Part shown: positions 1 through 6,602 of the stretch, piece by piece
Position numbering within the stretch: position 1 is the stretch's first letter
Layout of the letters: each line of letters starts with the position of its first letter
Source of the DNA: Sediminibacterium ginsengisoli
GTDB taxonomy: Bacteria > Bacteroidota > Bacteroidia > Chitinophagales > Chitinophagaceae
Assembly (NCBI GenBank): GCA_945860335.1
Contig: CAMAQW010000092.1
Coordinates: forward strand, 1-6,602
DNA length: 6,602 bases
Direction of reading: 5' to 3'
Program-made: the position numbers and the translations under genes
Notes under the pieces: model-generated
The model's input: the letters and a program-made list of their open reading frames with translations, nothing else
What the model was told of the DNA's origin: nothing
Databases searched by the model: none

Positions 1-933
1 ACGGTCTTTGAAACATCTTGCGCCCCCTCTTTTTTAGAAAAAATAAACGAATTGTTACCTGAGGGGCTAACACAAAGCTATCATTCAGAAGAAGATATTT
101 TTAAAGCGGCTAATATCCCCTTTATTCCACCTTATTTAAGAGAAGACGCTAACACTATTGATACTGCTGCTAGTAAAGGCCTTCCATCCATGATAATGCC
201 ATCAGATATTAAGGGCATTATACATAGCCATAGTAAATGGAGTGATGGCTCCAACACGCTTTTAGACATGGCAACGGCTGCTAAAGCACAGGGATTTGAA
301 TATTTAGTCATTAGCGACCACTCAAAATCAGCATTTTATGCAAGTGGCTTACAAGATGACCGCATTATAGCACAGCACAAAGAAATAGATCAAATCAATA
401 AACAACTAGCTCCTTTTAAAATTTTTAAAAGCATAGAAAGCGATATTTTAAATGACGGAAGCCTCGATTATGCACCGGGCATCCTTCAAAGTTTTGATTT
501 AATTATCGCATCTGTGCATTCCAATTTAAAAATGCAGGAAGAAAAAGCGATGCAAAGGCTCATTACGGCTATCGAAAATCCGTATACCAATATACTGGGG
601 CATATGACGGGCAGGCTCTTATTAAGTCGTAAAGGCTACCCTGTAGACCATCAGAAAATTATTGATGCCTGTGCCGCCAATAATGTAGTGATTGAACTCA
701 ATGCGCACCCTCGTAGGTTAGATATTGACTGGCGCATGATTGGAAAAGCACTTGATAAAGGGGTACTTATATCCATCAATCCGGATGCCCATGCCATAGA
801 AGGATTTGATGATTGCAGGTATGGCGTTTTAGTGGCTCAAAAAGCGGGTGTGACCAAAGAAAACAACCTAAGTAGCTATAACCTAGATGCCTTTGAAAAA
901 TGGATGGCTACGCAGCAATCAAAAAGAAAATAA
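1..933 (+). CDS. polX: DNA polymerase X family protein (PolX), C-terminal PHP domain, 5'-partial
   Basis: The frame is open from base 1, with 310 codons before the TAA at 931-933, so the start and the nucleotidyltransferase domain lie off the left edge. Bacterial PolX joins a Pol beta-like polymerase to a C-terminal PHP domain with Mn-dependent 3'-5' exonuclease activity, and acts in gap-filling repair. Window residues 1 to about 60 are the linker, including an IPPYLRE motif typical just before the PHP domain. PHP metal-site motifs follow in order: H75-x-H77 with S81-D82-G83, D106-H107 (ISDHS), E146-x-D148 (ESDIL), H173 (ASVHS), H201 (GHMTGRLL), NAHPRRLDIDW near 234-244, and D262-x-H264 (NPDAHA). 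All expected ligands appear present. The GHMTG and NAHP forms differ slightly from the commoner GHPTG and NANP. A TTG at 52 is not the real start, because homology continues upstream of it. A stand-alone PHP phosphoesterase is unlikely because the IPPYLRE linker and TGRLL motif are PolX-like. Confidence 0.9.
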   Translation, partial: TVFETSCAPSFLEKINELLPEGLTQSYHSEEDIFKAANIPFIPPYLREDANTIDTAASKGLPSMIMPSDIKGIIHSHSKWSDGSNTLLDMATAAKAQGFEYLVISDHSKSAFYASGLQDDRIIAQHKEIDQINKQLAPFKIFKSIESDILNDGSLDYAPGILQSFDLIIASVHSNLKMQEEKAMQRLITAIENPYTNILGHMTGRLLLSRKGYPVDHQKIIDACAANNVVIELNAHPRRLDIDWRMIGKALDKGVLISINPDAHAIEGFDDCRYGVLVAQKAGVTKENNLSSYNLDAFEKWMATQQSKRK

Positions 934-942
934 AAAAATTAG

Positions 943-1707
943 CTACTTGGTTTTTGCTTCGTTCCAAAGCATATCCATTTCTGAAAGCGTCATATCTCCT
1001 AAATTTTTACCAAGTGCGGTAGCCTGCGCTTCCATATACATAAAACGTGTTTTAAATTTTAGGTTTGTTTTTTCAAGTGCCGATTCTGGGTCTACACCAA
1101 TAAAACGTGCGTAGTTAACAAGGCTAAATAACACATCACCAAACTCATCTTCTATTTTTGAAACATCGGAACTAACAAGCGCTTCTTTAAGCTCTCCTAT
1201 CTCCTCTTCTACTTTATTCCAAACCTCGGAAGTTTCTTTCCATTCAAATCCTACCTGCTTTGCTTTTACTTGCATACGCGTTGCTTTTACAAGTGCAGGC
1301 AAAGACACGGGCACACCACTAAGTACCGATGTTTTCCCTTCTTTTAATTTTAGTTTCTCCCAGTTACGTTTAACGTCTTCTTCATTCTCCACTTTTACAT
1401 CGCCGTAAATATGCGGATGCCTATCAATTAATTTTTTAGCAATACCATCAATCACTTCTTGTAACTGAAATTTATTTTCTTCTTTACCAATGCGCGCATA
1501 AAATAATATATGAAGTAACACATCCCCCAGCTCTTCTCTAATTCCATTCCAATCTTTACTCGTAATCGCATCCGCTAGTTCATAGGTTTCCTCGATGGTC
1601 ATGGAGCGGAGCGTATCAATGGTTTGTTTTTTATCCCAAGGGCACTGCTCCCTTAATTCATCCATGATAGTAACCAGTTGTAAAAAGCTAGAAGCAAGCG
1701 GATTCAT
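943..1707 (-). CDS. mazG: Nucleoside triphosphate pyrophosphohydrolase MazG
   Basis: This 254-residue protein is close to the usual length of two-domain MazG (about 260). MazG hydrolyses NTPs and dNTPs to the monophosphate and pyrophosphate, clearing aberrant nucleotides and, in E. coli, influencing the stringent response. Two tandem all-alpha MazG repeats are visible. The first has the CPWDKKQT motif (residues 22-29), E39-E40-x-x-E43 and E59-x-x-D62. The second has E168-E169-x-x-E172 and E188-x-x-D191, the metal-binding set that is catalytic in the E. coli enzyme. The connecting RHPHIYGDV segment (96-104) is also typical. It starts with ATG, which agrees with the short N-terminus of the family. 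The leader is AT-rich with no Shine-Dalgarno sequence, as is normal in Bacteroidota. It is the last gene of the smc block, about 9 bases after the membrane protein, and converges on polX with a 9-base gap. Confidence 0.95.
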   Translation of the reverse strand: MNPLASSFLQLVTIMDELREQCPWDKKQTIDTLRSMTIEETYELADAITSKDWNGIREELGDVLLHILFYARIGKEENKFQLQEVIDGIAKKLIDRHPHIYGDVKVENEEDVKRNWEKLKLKEGKTSVLSGVPVSLPALVKATRMQVKAKQVGFEWKETSEVWNKVEEEIGELKEALVSSDVSKIEDEFGDVLFSLVNYARFIGVDPESALEKTNLKFKTRFMYMEAQATALGKNLGDMTLSEMDMLWNEAKTK

Positions 1708-1716
1708 AAAATAAAT

Positions 1717-2154
1717 TTAGTCGTTGTATTTGCGTTTCTTTTCTGGCTCGTAACTGAGCTGATCCTTTAAAGATTGGGCGTTTGGATTGGTGGTTACGGC
1801 ATACGCAATTTGTAACAGTACGATATAACCAAACACCGTAAACAAAAGTTCGCCCCAGCCAATCCAATAGCCCCAAAAGGTATACACAGCAGCTGTTTCA
1901 GGTGTAGCCGTTTCGTAAATGACAGTTACTTTATCACCAAGTTTAATAGGCCTTAAAAAATATCGCGCATCGGTATGATGCCAGTTCCCCCCTGCCTGAT
2001 AAACAGCAGCAGGAATGGTTTGCTTAGCTGCACTATCATACAACATTTGGATGGTTGCTGGCGCTTTTTCGCCATCAAAAAAATCTGGTTGGCGTGTAAA
2101 TAAAATATAACACCCCAAACAAAATACATAGAGTATGAAAACCGACCTTAACAA
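1717..2154 (-). CDS. Small two-helix membrane protein, DUF3592-like
   Basis: This 145-residue protein has a hydrophobic N-terminal helix (about residues 3-20, an anchor or uncleaved signal), a soluble segment of about 70 residues and a second hydrophobic helix (about 92-118), then a charged tail (EPEKKRKYND). The segment KLGDKVTVIYETATPETAAVY, just before the second helix, resembles the end of DUF3592 domains, where a GD-x-V-x-V-x-Y-(D/E)-x-x-x-P-x-x-A pattern precedes a membrane helix. The function of such proteins is unknown, so I assign none. The start is inferred: the frame has a stop at 2164-2166 and the only usable start before the first helix is TTG at 2152-2154; the first in-frame ATG (residue 37) would remove that helix. 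It begins 5 bases after the smc stop and ends about 9 bases before mazG, so it is probably co-transcribed and translationally coupled to smc. Reality as a gene is well supported by spacing and composition; the family call is tentative. Confidence 0.75.
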   Translation of the reverse strand: MLRSVFILYVFCLGCYILFTRQPDFFDGEKAPATIQMLYDSAAKQTIPAAVYQAGGNWHHTDARYFLRPIKLGDKVTVIYETATPETAAVYTFWGYWIGWGELLFTVFGYIVLLQIAYAVTTNPNAQSLKDQLSYEPEKKRKYND

Positions 2155-2159
2155 CCGCC

Positions 2160-5100
2160 TTAATTAGTGAGACTTCTAAAGTCTACAGGTACAAGTTTAC
2201 TTACACCTGGCTCTTGCATGGTTACACCATAAATAACATCTACCGCACCCATGGTTTGCTTATTGTGTGTTACAATAATAAACTGTGAGTTGTCGCTAAA
2301 TTTCTTAATCATTTGTGTAAACTTACCTACGTTGGCATCATCTAATGGCGCATCCACCTCATCCAAAATACAGAATGGTGCTGGCTTAATTAAATAAATA
2401 GCAAATAGTAATGCAGTTGCCGTTAATGTTTTTTCTCCTCCACTCAGCTGTGTAATAGATGATGGACGCTTACCCTTAGGCTTTGCCACAATATCAATAC
2501 CTGTATCTGCTAAGTTTGTAGGATCCACAAGTACCATGTCGGCAGTATCTTCTTCGGTAAATAATGCTTTAAATACTTTTTGGAAGTTTTCCCTTACTTT
2601 ATTGAAGGTCTCTAAAAATTGCTGGTTCGCTGTCGCCTCTACTTCTTGAATGGTTTGTAATAAAGATTCTTTAGCTGAAACAAGGTCATTTTTTTGCTCT
2701 AATATAAAATCGTAACGCTTGCGCATTTCGGTGTAAGCTTCAATTGCAGTTGGGTTCACTTCTCCCATATTTTCGAGGCGCTTGCGCATGCGCTCAGACG
2801 TATTTTGCAATTCTTCGAGTGGTGTTTCAGAAGTACGTGGTTGGTCTAAAATATCATCTAGTTCAACTTTAAATTCTACACTTAAGCGCTCTTTCATACC
2901 CGCTAACTGTAATTTCAAGTTGTTTAATTTGTCTTTGATTTCTGTCACTAAATGATCAATCATTTCCTTACTCTTAGACTTTAAACGTAGTTCACTTTCC
3001 TTTTCTTGAAGTGCGTTTCTTAAGTTATAGTAAGCCTGATCTGCTTCATTTAATTTTTGCTCCTCTACTTCTTTTTGTTGCATCAGCTCCAATAAAAGCG
3101 ATTCGGATGCCGCAAGTGCAGCTGCACCGTCTGCAATATCGGTAGATGCTTCAGAAAGCTGCGAAGTATTGGATTCGATTTGCGCAATAAGTTCCGTTAA
3201 CTGATTTTCTTTGAAAAGCAATTCCTGCTTGAGCGTCGTAATCTTACTTTGCTGGCGTGTAAACGTAATATTAGTTTCGTTGTAGGTAGCAGAAGCTTCG
3301 TTATACGCCTGTTCGGCTAATTGATAATCCTGCTCAACAAGGCTAACCTGCGCTGCTGTTGCTTGCAAACTATCATTGAGTTCATGAAGCGCCGCACGCG
3401 TTTCTGAAATGGCATCATGCTCATCGCCCAAACGAGCTTCAATATCTGCAAGGCGGTCGGTAGCCGTTAAGCTAGCAGCCTGTAAATTTTCAATTCTATT
3501 TTTAGCAGCAAAAACCTCATTGGTAAGCTGGTTAATTTCAGCTTCGGTTTGCTTGATATTGCCTTCTTTTAATTGATCATTAAAAGCAATCACTTCATTG
3601 TGCTTAAACTGAATATCTGATTTTAACAAATTAACCACAGACTCCTGATCGGTAATATCTTCTGCTAATTTTTCTAAGTTTTTAGCACGGCCAATTTTTT
3701 TACCTTCAAATAAACCAACGCTACCACCCGTTAATGTGTATTTACCTTTTACAAATTTGCCCGTTTTTTCGAGCACGATGGCGCCATTGCTGTTATTTAT
3801 AGCATCTTCGTTTTCGGCGATGTAAACATTAGATAAAAGATACTGTGCTAATTTTTTATATTGCTCATCTACTTCTACTACATCGAGTGCAGCAAATGTG
3901 CCAGCCGGCTGTGAACTTTCTGATCTAAAATCGGCAAACTTGTCCAACATAAAAAAGTTGGCTTTACCTTTTTGATTGGCATCCAATAAATGAACCGCTT
4001 GTAACCCTTCCTGCAAATTATTTACAACGTAGTAGTTTAGGTATGGCTCCAACACATTTTCAACGGCTGCTCTAAATTCTTCCTTCACATAAATAATGTC
4101 AGAAAGTATCGGTGCCGAATGGTTCCAATCCGGATTGTTGTGTAAAAATTTAATGCTCTCCGGATAACCTTCCATTGAGTCCATTAAACTTTTTAGCAGG
4201 CTGTATTCGTTACGCTTAGCGTCTAATTTTCTATTTTCTTCGGCAAGTTCTCCACGAAGCACTTCAAGCGCTTGTTGTGTTTCAAAAATACTAGACTTTG
4301 TTTTTTCTTGATGCGCTTGTAAATCTGCTAATACATTACGCTTGTCTACTAAATTTTCTTCTTTTTCTACAAGCGCTTCTTGCAACTGCGTTAACTGCTG
4401 AGCACGTTGTGATTGCTCATCGGTTAGCTGCGTTTGTGCTCTTTGTAAATTTTGAATAGAAGTATCCGCAACAGCTACCTTTTTTTCGGCATCAAACTGT
4501 CCTCTTTGAATTTGTTGAAATTCATTTCTTAAAGCATCTACACCTGATCTGCGCTCATCAAAACTACGGCGCTTATTTTCGATATCAAACTTTGCATTTT
4601 CTACGGTGTCTTGTAACTCCGCTAATTTTGCTTCTTCTTCGCCAACCTGAATTTGTGTGTATTCGATAGAATCGCCAATGGTTTTTACCTGGCCTGTAGC
4701 CTTGTCTAAAAACTCTTTTAAATTGGTTTCTTTTTCTTTGAGGTAGTGTAGCTTTTGAGTGGCTAAGTTTTTATCGTTTTCTTTACCACGTAAATTTTGG
4801 AGTAAGTCGTTAAAAGCCTGCTGCATGCTCTGAAGCGCGCGTTCTTTTTCAATAAATCCTACCTTTTCTTGTTCAAGGGCCGCTTCTTCTACTGCAATTT
4901 CAGCTTCTAACTGCACACGCTTGTTTACCTCAAGGTCTTGTTGTTCGTTAAGCTCCTTGTACGTGATATTGAAGCCTTCGAGCGCTGCTTTAGCAAGCTC
5001 GATAGAAACTTCTCTGAACTCACCCTTTATTTCAAAATATTTTTCTGCTTTTTTAGCCTGATTTTCGAGGGTCTTTAATTGGTTGTTGATTTCAAACAAC

Positions 5101-5681
5101 AAATCTTCGATACGCGCTAAATCCTGCTCGGTCGCATCTAATTTATTCTTAGCTTCCTTTTTTCTGGTTTTGTAAATGGTAATACCCGCTGCTTGCTCAA
5201 GCATTCTTCGGCGGCTATTTTCTTTATCCTTGATAATGTCATCCACCATACCTAGTTCGATGATGGCATAACTATCGGTGCTTACACCGGTATCCAAAAA
5301 CAAATTGTGGATGTCTTTTAAACGACAACTTACGTCGTTGAGGCGGTACTCGCTCTCGCCGTTTTTATAAAACCTGCGCGTAACGGTTACGGTACTGAAC
5401 TCGGTAGGTAATAAATTTTTTGTGTTTTCAAAAGTCAAACTCACTTCAGCTAGTCCACTCGCACTTCTTGTTTTACTACCATTAAAAACGAGGGCATCGA
5501 GGTTTTCACTTCGAAGCGCAGATATCTTTTGCTCACCAATAACCCATCTTATGCTATCAATGATGTTACTTTTACCACAACCATTGGGCCCAATAATCCC
5601 AGTAATACCTTCGTCAAATGTTACCACTGTTTTGTCAGCAAAACTTTTGAACCCTTTGATTTCTAATGATTTTAATCTCAC
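2160..5681 (-). CDS. smc: Chromosome segregation protein SMC (condensin ATPase)
   Basis: This 1173-residue protein is full length for bacterial SMC (about 1170-1190). SMC dimers form an ATP-driven ring, normally with ScpA and ScpB, that extrudes DNA loops and helps separate sister chromosomes. Visible parts in order: N-terminal head with the family start LEIKGFKSFADKT; Walker A GPNGCGKSN (31-39); the DNA-sensing arginine R57, same position as in Bacillus; first coiled-coil arm (about 170-500); hinge (about 505-660) ending in the glycine-rich LTGGSVG; returning coiled coil (about 665-990); and C-terminal head with signature LSGGEKTLTA (from 1079), Walker B FCILDEVDAPLDD with D1107 and catalytic E1108, and switch histidine H1139 (VTHNK). 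The Q-loop position carries Leu143 instead of Gln. It starts at GTG (5679-5681): an in-frame stop lies five codons upstream, no ATG intervenes, and the following residues match the conserved family N-terminus. It is first in a minus-strand block with the membrane protein and mazG; scpA and scpB are not in the window. Confidence 0.98.
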   Translation of the reverse strand: MRLKSLEIKGFKSFADKTVVTFDEGITGIIGPNGCGKSNIIDSIRWVIGEQKISALRSENLDALVFNGSKTRSASGLAEVSLTFENTKNLLPTEFSTVTVTRRFYKNGESEYRLNDVSCRLKDIHNLFLDTGVSTDSYAIIELGMVDDIIKDKENSRRRMLEQAAGITIYKTRKKEAKNKLDATEQDLARIEDLLFEINNQLKTLENQAKKAEKYFEIKGEFREVSIELAKAALEGFNITYKELNEQQDLEVNKRVQLEAEIAVEEAALEQEKVGFIEKERALQSMQQAFNDLLQNLRGKENDKNLATQKLHYLKEKETNLKEFLDKATGQVKTIGDSIEYTQIQVGEEEAKLAELQDTVENAKFDIENKRRSFDERRSGVDALRNEFQQIQRGQFDAEKKVAVADTSIQNLQRAQTQLTDEQSQRAQQLTQLQEALVEKEENLVDKRNVLADLQAHQEKTKSSIFETQQALEVLRGELAEENRKLDAKRNEYSLLKSLMDSMEGYPESIKFLHNNPDWNHSAPILSDIIYVKEEFRAAVENVLEPYLNYYVVNNLQEGLQAVHLLDANQKGKANFFMLDKFADFRSESSQPAGTFAALDVVEVDEQYKKLAQYLLSNVYIAENEDAINNSNGAIVLEKTGKFVKGKYTLTGGSVGLFEGKKIGRAKNLEKLAEDITDQESVVNLLKSDIQFKHNEVIAFNDQLKEGNIKQTEAEINQLTNEVFAAKNRIENLQAASLTATDRLADIEARLGDEHDAISETRAALHELNDSLQATAAQVSLVEQDYQLAEQAYNEASATYNETNITFTRQQSKITTLKQELLFKENQLTELIAQIESNTSQLSEASTDIADGAAALAASESLLLELMQQKEVEEQKLNEADQAYYNLRNALQEKESELRLKSKSKEMIDHLVTEIKDKLNNLKLQLAGMKERLSVEFKVELDDILDQPRTSETPLEELQNTSERMRKRLENMGEVNPTAIEAYTEMRKRYDFILEQKNDLVSAKESLLQTIQEVEATANQQFLETFNKVRENFQKVFKALFTEEDTADMVLVDPTNLADTGIDIVAKPKGKRPSSITQLSGGEKTLTATALLFAIYLIKPAPFCILDEVDAPLDDANVGKFTQMIKKFSDNSQFIIVTHNKQTMGAVDVIYGVTMQEPGVSKLVPVDFRSLTN

Positions 5682-5791
5682 TTTTCTATTCTTTTAATAC
5701 CCGCGAACTTACAATAAAACGGGTAGAAATGATGGTAAAAATTGCAGGCTTGTTAATAAGAGGTGGAGAAGTTAAATTTAGATATATTTAA

Positions 5792-5823
5792 TTAACAATA
5801 AGATAGTTTTAATATATTGTTTA
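5792..5823. repeat. Imperfect inverted repeat in the divergent intergenic region
   Basis: TTAACAATA (5792-5800) and TATTGTTTA (5815-5823) form 9-base arms with one mismatch around a 14-base centre. The repeat overlaps the candidate minus-strand promoter, so it could be an operator for a dimeric regulator. The arms are AT-only apart from one C/G pair, so chance occurrence is quite possible. Confidence 0.3.
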
Positions 5824-5827
5824 TCAA
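5798..5827 (-). promoter_or_regulatory. Candidate Bacteroidota-type promoter for the smc block
   Basis: Read on the minus strand, TTG (5827-5825) is followed after 19 bases by TATCTTAT (5805-5798), a 6 of 8 match to the Bacteroidota -7 element TAnnTTTG. It would leave a leader of roughly 110 bases before the smc GTG. A second possible -7 (TAAATTTA, 5780-5773) lies closer to the gene, but its TTG is only 15 bases away. In such AT-rich DNA chance matches are common, so this is a weak call. Confidence 0.25.
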
Positions 5828-5840
5828 TTATTTATGAGCT

Positions 5841-5870
5841 TTTGATGTAATAAAAAATGAGTTATGTTTC
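5841..5870 (+). promoter_or_regulatory. Candidate Bacteroidota-type promoter for the glycosyltransferase-like gene
   Basis: TTTG at 5841-5844 (-33 element) is followed after 18 bases by TATGTTTC at 5863-5870, a 7 of 8 match to the -7 consensus TAnnTTTG of the Bacteroidota primary sigma factor. Orientation fits the downstream gene, giving a leader of about 115 bases before the ATG at 5990. It is the best promoter match I see in the intergenic region. Confidence 0.45.
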
Positions 5871-5948
5871 GTGGAAAAAAATCTTAGAATTAGACCTATA
5901 ATTACCCCCGTTTGTCAAAACATTCGGCGCTCATTTGCGCATATTAGC

Positions 5949-5976
5949 GAACAATCAAAGGAGCAACTTGTTGTTC
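5949..5976 (+). repeat. Hairpin-capable inverted repeat in the leader of the glycosyltransferase-like gene
   Basis: GAACAA-T-CAA (5949-5958) can pair with TTGTTGTTC (5968-5976), giving a 9-base-pair stem with one bulged T and a 9-base loop (AGGAGCAAC). It sits 13 bases upstream of the ATG at 5990. No T-run follows, so it is not an intrinsic terminator; an mRNA leader structure or protein-binding site would fit better. Confidence 0.35.
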
Positions 5977-5989
5977 AATTTATACCCCC

Positions 5990-6602
5990 ATGCAAAGAAG
6001 CCTAAACCTTATATCCGGATACCTACCCTGCCCAAACACCCTTGGTGATGCGCAGCAAACCTACTGGCTAATAGAGGCATTGTCGGAGGCAGGTATCGAG
6101 GTGCACCTGTTTACTTTTTGTGACCAAGACAGCGCTTTAGCAACGCCTAATCACCCAACCATTAACGCAGCCAACCATCCGCAACTATTTAAAATTTGTA
6201 GAACTGTCACAACGTATACCATCAATAAAGGGCATCGAAATTTTTCATTTTCGGCGCCCTATGCAACTGGTAAGTTCCTCAACCAAATGCTTATTCAACA
6301 CCTTGCGGCCAACAATTACCCCATTCTAATCGAAGGCATGGGACCCGCAGGCTTGGCTTTATCTAAAGATTTGGAACATAGAAAAATTTGGGTGCGCATA
6401 CTAACCTATGCACCCAGTTATTTTAGGTACCTGCAAGAGCGTAGCATTGCGCCATTAAAAAAACTCTTTTATCAAAGAGAGTCTATACTCTCCAAAAGAA
6501 TACTCAAAAAAATAAACCAACGGGTTTCTTGGATTGCGACATCTGGCGCAGACAAAAAAAATCTGGAAGACCTTTTTTTAAATGGGAATATTCAAATTTT
6601 AG
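5990..6602 (+). CDS. Glycosyltransferase-like protein, GT-B N-terminal region, 3'-partial
   Basis: An open frame from ATG at 5990 runs 204 codons to the right edge without a stop. An upstream in-frame stop at 5945-5947, with no ATG in between, makes this the likely start. The N-terminus reads as the first beta-alpha unit of a GT-B fold: a strand (NLISGYLPCP, residues 6-15), a short loop with GDAQQ, a helix (TYWLIEALSEAG, 24-35) and a second strand (EVHLFTF, 37-43), as in family 4-type glycosyltransferases. Further on, APYATGK (89-95), NNYPILIEGMG (108-118), WVRILTY (134-140) and SWIATSGADKKNL (180-192) line up in order with what I recall of a Bacteroidota glycosyltransferase group (PYIVASR, DYPILFEGLH, VRMHNIEH, AIS-x-x-D). 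The nucleotide-sugar site would lie in the missing C-terminal half, so donor, acceptor and activity cannot be judged. No signal peptide or membrane helix is seen. It is probably cytoplasmic and involved in surface polysaccharide or glycolipid assembly. Confidence 0.65.
   Translation, partial: MQRSLNLISGYLPCPNTLGDAQQTYWLIEALSEAGIEVHLFTFCDQDSALATPNHPTINAANHPQLFKICRTVTTYTINKGHRNFSFSAPYATGKFLNQMLIQHLAANNYPILIEGMGPAGLALSKDLEHRKIWVRILTYAPSYFRYLQERSIAPLKKLFYQRESILSKRILKKINQRVSWIATSGADKKNLEDLFLNGNIQIL

Larger units (their letters stand above)
5682..5989. other. Divergent intergenic region between smc and the glycosyltransferase-like gene
   Basis: This 308-base stretch separates two genes that are transcribed away from each other. 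The part nearest smc (about 5760-5880) is very AT-rich and contains promoter-like sites for both strands and an inverted repeat. The part nearest the right-hand gene (about 5900-5989) is less AT-rich and contains a hairpin-capable segment. I saw no convincing coding frame, tRNA or intrinsic terminator here. Confidence 0.7.

Noticed and set aside
905..945. Intrinsic terminator for mazG or polX in the A/T-runs
   Set aside because: T-rich tracts are present but no GC-rich stem precedes them on either strand.
887..1114. Plus-strand open frame overlapping the end of polX and the 3' end of mazG
   Set aside because: It lies opposite the conserved mazG second domain in a different frame, and its product resembles no family; it is a shadow of mazG.
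1688..1876. Minus-strand 62-codon frame across the membrane-protein/mazG junction
   Set aside because: It overlaps the membrane-protein gene in another frame, has no recognisable features, and would break the tight gene spacing.
2600..5100. Repetitive glutamine/glutamate-rich coding stretches as possible DNA repeats
   Set aside because: These are the heptad patterns of the SMC coiled-coil arms; no DNA-level tandem repeat is apparent.
5422..5697. Plus-strand 91-codon frame opposite the start of smc
   Set aside because: It is antisense to the Walker A region of smc, whose conservation explains the absence of stops; nothing else supports it.
5968..6048. Short leader-peptide frame starting at TTG 5968 or 5971 after AGGAG
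   Set aside because: The spacing to AGGAG is plausible, but the start is TTG, the phylum rarely uses Shine-Dalgarno sites, and the peptide shows no attenuator-like residue bias.

Overview
This window looks like ordinary chromosomal DNA from a member of the Bacteroidota. The SMC protein has a head-domain variant (IIELGMVDD where Bacillus has IISQGKVEE) that I recall as typical of this phylum. Start sites lack Shine-Dalgarno sequences, the intergenic DNA is AT-rich, and promoter-like sites fit the Bacteroidota TTTG / TAnnTTTG pattern. A finer placement (for example Chitinophagia or Sphingobacteriia) is only a guess.

Layout from left to right. Bases 1-933 (+) hold the C-terminal part of a PolX-type DNA polymerase/exonuclease, mostly its PHP domain; its start lies off the left edge. 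It converges, with a 9-base gap, on a three-gene minus-strand block that reads right to left: smc (5681-2160), a small two-helix membrane protein (2154-1717) and mazG (1707-943). Gaps within the block are 5 and 8-9 bases, so it is probably one transcript. Right of smc is a 308-base divergent intergenic region (5682-5989) with promoter-like sites on both strands and two inverted repeats. Finally, 5990-6602 (+) holds the first 204 codons of a glycosyltransferase-like protein that runs off the right edge.

The genes are mainly genome housekeeping: chromosome condensation and segregation (SMC), nucleotide-pool sanitation (MazG) and DNA repair (PolX). The membrane protein is unexplained, and the glycosyltransferase-like gene probably begins a separate unit for cell-surface sugar transfer. 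I found no mobile element, CRISPR array, RNA gene or clear undescribed system. The points most worth a second look are the missing Q-loop glutamine in SMC, the membrane protein between smc and mazG, and the divergent glycosyltransferase-like reading frame.
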